The notes beneath the pieces were generated by a model, which was not told the origin of the DNA, ran no database searches, and worked only from the letters and a program-made list of their open reading frames with translations. The translations under genes were made by a program, and so were the position numbers. Of a DNA stretch of 64,000 nucleotides, positions 59,806 through 64,000 are shown one piece after another. This stretch comes from Mycobacterium sp. M26. Lineage in GTDB: Bacteria; Actinomycetota; Actinomycetes; Mycobacteriales; Mycobacteriaceae. Within the stretch, counting starts at the first letter, position 1. Each line of letters opens with the position of its first letter. Location of the stretch: contig NZ_LN929908.1 of assembly GCF_001494595.1 (NCBI RefSeq), positions 1,215,716-1,279,715 of the forward strand, given 5' to 3'.

Positions 59806-60828
59806 ATGAGCGCGCATTTTCCCGACCCGCAGACAGTGCGGGCCGCGCTGACCCTCGCGACGCGAGCGCCGTCGGTGCACAACTCCCAGCCCTGGCACTG
59901 GCGCATCGGGCCCCACAGCATGCAGCTCTATGCCGATCCCAGCCGGCACCTGCCCAGAACGGATCCGGACCGCCGCGACATGCTGATCAGCTGCGGAGCC
60001 ACCCTGCATCACTGCACCGTGGCGCTGGCCGCCATGGGTTGGCAGGCCAAGATCCACCGCTTCCCCAACCCGTCGGATCGCGATCATGTCGCGGCCCTGG
60101 AGATGCACCCGCAACTGCCGGGCGAACTGGACGTCACGCTGGCCGCCGCCATCGCCCGACGCCGCACCGACCGTCGCAACTACAGCTCCTGGCCGGTGCC
60201 CGGCGGCGATATCGCCCTGATGGGTGCACGCGCCGCCCGCGCCGGGGTGATGCTGCGCCAGATCGACCTGCTGCCACAACTCAACGCGATCGTGGCCGAG
60301 TCGGTGGCCAAGCACACCAGCGACACCGACTACCTCGCCGAGTTGAACGCCTGGAGCGGACGGTACGGCTCCGTCGCCGGGGTTCCGGCCCGCAATGCGC
60401 CACCGGCCGATTCCCGCGCGATGATCCCGGCCCGCGTGTTCGCCGGACCGGCGCTCAAGCAGCCGTCACTGACCTCGCCCACCGAGGACAACGCCGTCAT
60501 GCTGGCCCTGGGTACCGAGACCGACGACGATCTGGCCCGGCTGCGTGCCGGCGAGGCCACCAGCCTGGTGTTGCTGTCGGCCACCGCGATGGGACTGGCG
60601 AGCTGCCCGGTCACCGAACCGCTCGAGATTCCCGATACCCGTGATGCGGTGCGGGCCGACGTGTTCGGCACCAGTGGCTACCCGCAGATGCTGCTGCGGG
60701 TCGGGTGGGCGGCGATCAACGCCGACCCGCTGCCGGCCACACCGCGGCGTCCGCTTCCCGACGTCGCCGACTGGCTCAATGACGGGGCGTTCATCGTCGG
60801 TGCGGACACGGTGAGCCAGGCGGGGTAG
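59806..60828 (+). CDS. Acg family FMN-binding (nitroreductase-like) protein
   Basis: A 340-residue protein of the Acg group, as with Rv2032 and Rv3131. RAPSVHNSQPWHWRI near the N-terminus, PDRRDMLISCGATLHH, and ARRRTDRRNYSSWPVPGGD are family marks. The C-terminal FGTSGYPQMLLRVGW is also typical. Members are large nitroreductase-fold proteins thought to bind or store FMN and are induced in hypoxia by DosR. The upstream box supports the same control here. It probably shares a transcript with the next gene, ten bases on. Confidence 0.9.
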   Translation: MSAHFPDPQTVRAALTLATRAPSVHNSQPWHWRIGPHSMQLYADPSRHLPRTDPDRRDMLISCGATLHHCTVALAAMGWQAKIHRFPNPSDRDHVAALEMHPQLPGELDVTLAAAIARRRTDRRNYSSWPVPGGDIALMGARAARAGVMLRQIDLLPQLNAIVAESVAKHTSDTDYLAELNAWSGRYGSVAGVPARNAPPADSRAMIPARVFAGPALKQPSLTSPTEDNAVMLALGTETDDDLARLRAGEATSLVLLSATAMGLASCPVTEPLEIPDTRDAVRADVFGTSGYPQMLLRVGWAAINADPLPATPRRPLPDVADWLNDGAFIVGADTVSQAG

Positions 60829-60838
60829 CACCGCCGGT

Positions 60839-61435
60839 ATGGACACTTTCCTCCCGCGCCCCGGCGGTGACTGGTTTTCGCGGCTGTTCGCCCGAAACCC
60901 GTTGATACGCCGCAGCGACCGTGTCGAATCGTTGATCCTGATGCTGGCCGTCGCCGTGGTGCTCGCCGCCGCACCGGTGGCGGGGGCGATCGGCACCGCG
61001 GTGCACTCCAGCCGCAGTGCGGTCTACCAGGAGCAGATGCGTACCCGGCACACCGTGACGGCGACCGTGCTCGAGGACAGCACCTCCACGGTGCGGCCCT
61101 ACGCGGTGTCGTTCGACGTGCACGCCCGCTGGTTCGACCGAGGTGTCACCCACGAAGACACGTTTGGCTGGGATCGGCCGGCGAAAACCGGTGAACAGCT
61201 GACGATCTGGGTGGACCAGAAGGGCGGTTACGTGGGTCCGCCGACCCGGCCGCACCGGGCGGTCAGTGACGCGGTGATCGCCGCTGTCGTGCTCTGGCTG
61301 TCGGTGCTCACCCTGGTGGTCGCGGCCACCACACTGGTGCGGTTCCGCATCGAGCGTCGTCGGCACGCCCAGTGGGACCGTGGGCTGCGCGGCCTGGTCG
61401 GCGACGGCGGCGGCCGCACCAGCAGCGACCACTGA
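60839..61435 (+). CDS. Rv1733c-like membrane protein
   Basis: A 198-residue protein with two transmembrane segments (about 32-55 and 145-167) around a soluble domain. FARNPLIRRSDRVESLILML and AGAIGTAVHSSRSAVYQEQM closely match the N-terminus of Rv1733c as I recall it, as do the TRHTVTATV strand and GEQLTIWVDQKG. Rv1733c is a DosR-regulated antigen of unknown function. Position directly after the Acg gene fits a dormancy operon. Confidence 0.87.
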   Translation: MDTFLPRPGGDWFSRLFARNPLIRRSDRVESLILMLAVAVVLAAAPVAGAIGTAVHSSRSAVYQEQMRTRHTVTATVLEDSTSTVRPYAVSFDVHARWFDRGVTHEDTFGWDRPAKTGEQLTIWVDQKGGYVGPPTRPHRAVSDAVIAAVVLWLSVLTLVVAATTLVRFRIERRRHAQWDRGLRGLVGDGGGRTSSDH

Positions 61436-61438
61436 CCC

Positions 61439-64000
61439 TCAGGGGAACCGGAGCGTCGTCCCCGGGGTGAGCGTCTGCACGTGGCCGCGGCATTCGATCT
61501 CGATCGCCGGGTGGTCGGCCGGGTCGACGCTGATCTCGGCACTGCGACCGTGGATGGTCAGATGCAGCCGGTAGCCGCGGTAGTAGATGGGCAGCCTAAG
61601 GGCGCCAAGGCTTTCCGGCCACATCGGACTCAGGATGAGCCGGTCGGCGCGGGTTTCCAGGCCGGTGAAGCAGCGCTGTAGCAGATCGATGCTGCCGGCC
61701 ATGGCGGCGATGTGGATACCTTCGGCGGTAGTGCCGCCCTGGATGTCGGCGACATCGGACATCAGCACCTGTTGGAAGTAGCGCATCGCCCGTTCGCGGT
61801 CGCCGCGGGCCAGCACCCAGGCGTGCACCACGCCGCTGAGCGTGGACCCGTGCGAGGTGCGGTGCAGGTAGTAGTCGACGGTCTTGGGTATCTGCTCGGG
61901 GGTGAACCGATAACCCATGCGGGCGAACAGTTCCCGCAGTTCGTCCGAGGACAGCAGATAGAACAGCATCAGCACGTCGGCCTGCTTGGAGGCGCGATAG
62001 CGGTTGACGCTGTCGTTCTCGGCCTCCAGGATCCGGTCGAGGCGCTGAATGTTGCCGTAGCGCTCGCGGTAGCCGTGCCAATCCAGTTCGGCCAGTTGGT
62101 CATAGCCCTGGAACTGGCTGATCACACCCTCATGAAAGGGCACGTACATGCGGCGGCTGACCTCGTCCCAGGTGTCGAGCTCACGGCCGTGGATGCCGAG
62201 CCTCTCCAGCAGATCGAGACGGTCGCGCAGCGGCATCGCGTCCAGGGCGTCGAGCGCCCGGACGATCACCCACACCGCCATCACGTTGGTGTAGGCGTTG
62301 TTGTCGACACCGTCGTACGGCCGGTCGGGATAGCCGGAATGGAACTCGTCGGGACCGATCACCCCGCGAATCACGTAGCGGCCCCGGCCATTGTCGAGAG
62401 ACTGGTCGAATTCGGCGCGGCTCACCCAGAACCGGGCGATCTCAGCCAGCATCTCCGCGCCGTTCTCGATCAGATACTCCAGGTCGCCGGTGACCTGGTA
62501 GTACTGCCACACGTTGTAGGCCACCGCGATACCGATGTGGTGGGCCCGCGCACTGGCGTCGGGATTCCAGTGTCCGGAGTTCGGGTTGAGATGCAGCTTC
62601 TGGCTCTCCTCCCGGCCGTCACTGCCGGACTGCCAGGGGAACATCGCACCGGCGTACCCGGCTTCCCGGGCGGCGCGGCGGGCTTCGGGCAGCCGCCGGT
62701 AGCGGTACCGCAGCAGCGAGCGGGTGCTGGCCGGCGAGCGCAGGTTGAGCACCGGGAAGACGAACAGCTCATCCCAGAAGATGTGCCCGCGGTAGGCCTC
62801 ACCGTGCAGCCCGCGCGCGGGAAGTCCGGCGTCGAGGTCGACAGCGCGGTTGGGCACCGTCTGCAACAACTGCAGCAGGTGCAGCCGAACCACCCGCATG
62901 GCCTCGTCGTTGTCCTCGAAGGCGATGTCGAAACGCTCCCACAGGTGAGCCCACTCCCGGGCGTGGCCCTCCCGCAGGTCGCCGTAGCGGCCGAGCTGGC
63001 CGAGCAGCCGCTCCGCGGCGTCGCCCGGTTCGGAGATCGCGGTATCCAGGCCGGTGAAGATGGCGGCCATCTTCTCCACGGTCACCGAGTCGCCCGGTGT
63101 CACCGAGATGACGTAGTCGTGTCCGGTGCGGCGCTCCTCGTCAACGAATCGGCCCTGTGCATCGAGCGGGGCGTCACCGCGCCAGACTGTGGTGCGCGCG
63201 GCCACGGCAATCGGAATCCGGGATTGCACCGTCTCGCACACCAGGAGCGCCGAATTCGGCGACAGCTCCCGGGTGGTGGTGGCCACCAGGTGGTCGTTGG
63301 ACAGCGCGTTGTAGCGCTCGACGCCGGAGTTGCGGACATCGCCGTCGATGACCGAGAGAAACTCGATGGTGCCCGACCAATCCTCGGCCCAGATGGTGGT
63401 TTCCAGGGCGCAGGCGTGCGGCAGGTGCATCGCGGCGATCCGGCGCTGCATCACCTTGCAGGTTCGGCCCGCGGCGTCGCGGAAGCGGAACTCCCGGGTG
63501 AGCTCGGCCTGCCGCAGGTCCAGGCTCTGCCGGTAACTCAGCACAGTGGTCGAGTCGATGTCGAACCAGTCGCCGCCGTCGATGCGGAATTTCAGCGACA
63601 GCCAGTTCGGCAGGTTCACCAAGCTCTCGTTGTCGATGCGTACCCCACCGATCTCGTCGTAGAGCCGGTTGTAGAGCCCAGCGGCATAGGTGCCGGGGTA
63701 GTGGAACGGCCCGGCGTCTGCCTCGGGGGCGCAGCCCCGGGTGGCGCGGTACCCGTTGCCCACGGTGCACAACGCCTCCCGCAACCGCTCCTGCTCGGGG
63801 ATATACCCGCCGAACGTGAATGACCAAGGGCTGGAGAGAATCTGGCGGTCCACGTCGCACTGCTCGACCAGCCGCTCGACGAACTCGCGGACGTGGGCCG
63901 GGTCGTCCAGGCAGTAGCGGGCAGCGGTGCAGCGATTGCCGTCCTCGCTGTGCCGGACCACGATTCCGATGCCGTCGTGCAGCACCGAGTCGAAGGCGTC
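61439..64000 (-). CDS. GH65 phosphorylase-like domain of an OtsB1 (Rv2006)-type protein, partial
   Basis: The C-terminal 853 residues of a large enzyme; the N-terminus is beyond the window. It begins in the end of a HAD-type trehalose-phosphatase domain (VLHDGIGIVVRHSEDG, AARYCLDDPAHVREF) and then carries a complete glycoside hydrolase family 65 domain. That domain shows WSFTFGGYIPEQERLREAL, the GNGYRATRG motif, HIFWDELFVFPVL, and the acid-bearing VIGPDEFHSGY with DNNAYTN. The final beta domain ends LTPGTTLRFP. This layout is that of Rv2006 (otsB1), which lies in the dormancy region of M. tuberculosis. The reaction is uncertain: phosphorylase or hydrolase of trehalose-like sugars. Confidence 0.85.
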   Translation of the reverse strand, partial: DAFDSVLHDGIGIVVRHSEDGNRCTAARYCLDDPAHVREFVERLVEQCDVDRQILSSPWSFTFGGYIPEQERLREALCTVGNGYRATRGCAPEADAGPFHYPGTYAAGLYNRLYDEIGGVRIDNESLVNLPNWLSLKFRIDGGDWFDIDSTTVLSYRQSLDLRQAELTREFRFRDAAGRTCKVMQRRIAAMHLPHACALETTIWAEDWSGTIEFLSVIDGDVRNSGVERYNALSNDHLVATTTRELSPNSALLVCETVQSRIPIAVAARTTVWRGDAPLDAQGRFVDEERRTGHDYVISVTPGDSVTVEKMAAIFTGLDTAISEPGDAAERLLGQLGRYGDLREGHAREWAHLWERFDIAFEDNDEAMRVVRLHLLQLLQTVPNRAVDLDAGLPARGLHGEAYRGHIFWDELFVFPVLNLRSPASTRSLLRYRYRRLPEARRAAREAGYAGAMFPWQSGSDGREESQKLHLNPNSGHWNPDASARAHHIGIAVAYNVWQYYQVTGDLEYLIENGAEMLAEIARFWVSRAEFDQSLDNGRGRYVIRGVIGPDEFHSGYPDRPYDGVDNNAYTNVMAVWVIVRALDALDAMPLRDRLDLLERLGIHGRELDTWDEVSRRMYVPFHEGVISQFQGYDQLAELDWHGYRERYGNIQRLDRILEAENDSVNRYRASKQADVLMLFYLLSSDELRELFARMGYRFTPEQIPKTVDYYLHRTSHGSTLSGVVHAWVLARGDRERAMRYFQQVLMSDVADIQGGTTAEGIHIAAMAGSIDLLQRCFTGLETRADRLILSPMWPESLGALRLPIYYRGYRLHLTIHGRSAEISVDPADHPAIEIECRGHVQTLTPGTTLRFP

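Noticed and set aside
61712..63823. Long rightward frame opposite the GH65 gene
   Set aside because: Reverse-strand shadow; the leftward frame carries the full GH65 motifs.

Overview
The window looks like chromosomal DNA of a mycobacterium, most likely an environmental, catabolically rich one. It has high GC and a full yrbE-mce operon. It also carries Mce-associated (Mas) membrane proteins, a WS/DGAT acyltransferase, mycofactocin-type short-chain dehydrogenases, many P450/FadD/FadE-type genes, and at the right end a group resembling the M. tuberculosis dormancy (DosR) genes Acg, Rv1733c and Rv2006. No rRNA, tRNA, CRISPR, phage or insertion sequence was recognised.

Layout. (1) 1-9.3 kb: a cut amidohydrolase, two overlapping acyl-CoA dehydrogenases, a leftward P450/ferredoxin/two-SDR operon whose P450 is broken by a 149-bp tandem duplication, and a rightward aldehyde dehydrogenase/CoA-transferase pair. 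(2) 9.3-21.2 kb: a degraded stretch with a thiolase remnant, then yrbEA-yrbEB-mceABCDEF with a damaged mceE, two small exported proteins and one Mas protein. (3) 21.2-28.5 kb: a P450, a TetR regulator with a clear palindrome, an exported protein, an enoyl-CoA hydratase, an acyl-CoA ligase, a KstD-like flavoprotein and an IclR regulator. (4) 28.7-38.4 kb: nine tightly coupled genes: C-C hydrolase, MhpA-like hydroxylase, MhpB-like ring-cleavage dioxygenase, KstD-like dehydrogenase, LLM flavoprotein, SDR, cyclase-family protein, FMN reductase and a second hydrolase. (5) 38.4-54.8 kb: leftward WS/DGAT, SDR and P450; then rightward SDR, TetR, ferredoxin, P450, amidohydrolase, two M24 proteins, an enoyl-CoA hydratase, a fused double CoA-transferase, another amidohydrolase and an acyl-CoA ligase. 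(6) 54.8-59.7 kb: an 87-bp direct repeat, two further Mas proteins, an acyl-CoA ligase, two unknown proteins, a Bfd-like ferredoxin and an NTF2-like protein. (7) 59.7-64 kb: the dormancy-like block.

How it may fit together (inference): the Mce system would import a hydrophobic molecule. P450s with 3Fe-4S ferredoxins, KstD-like dehydrogenases and mycofactocin-coupled SDRs would oxidise it. A flavin hydroxylase, an extradiol dioxygenase and a C-C hydrolase would open a ring. CoA ligases, CoA-transferases, acyl-CoA dehydrogenases and hydratases would shorten the products. The substrate cannot be read from the sequence.

The most notable unlisted structure is a recurring inverted repeat, GAGAA-N5-TTCTC (two sites have TTATC or GATAA in one arm), at seven main sites in gene-start regions across about 54 kb. 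It suggests one regulator links these operons. A second operator pair, TAARTCA-N6-TGACTYA, flanks the SDR and TetR genes near 42-43 kb.
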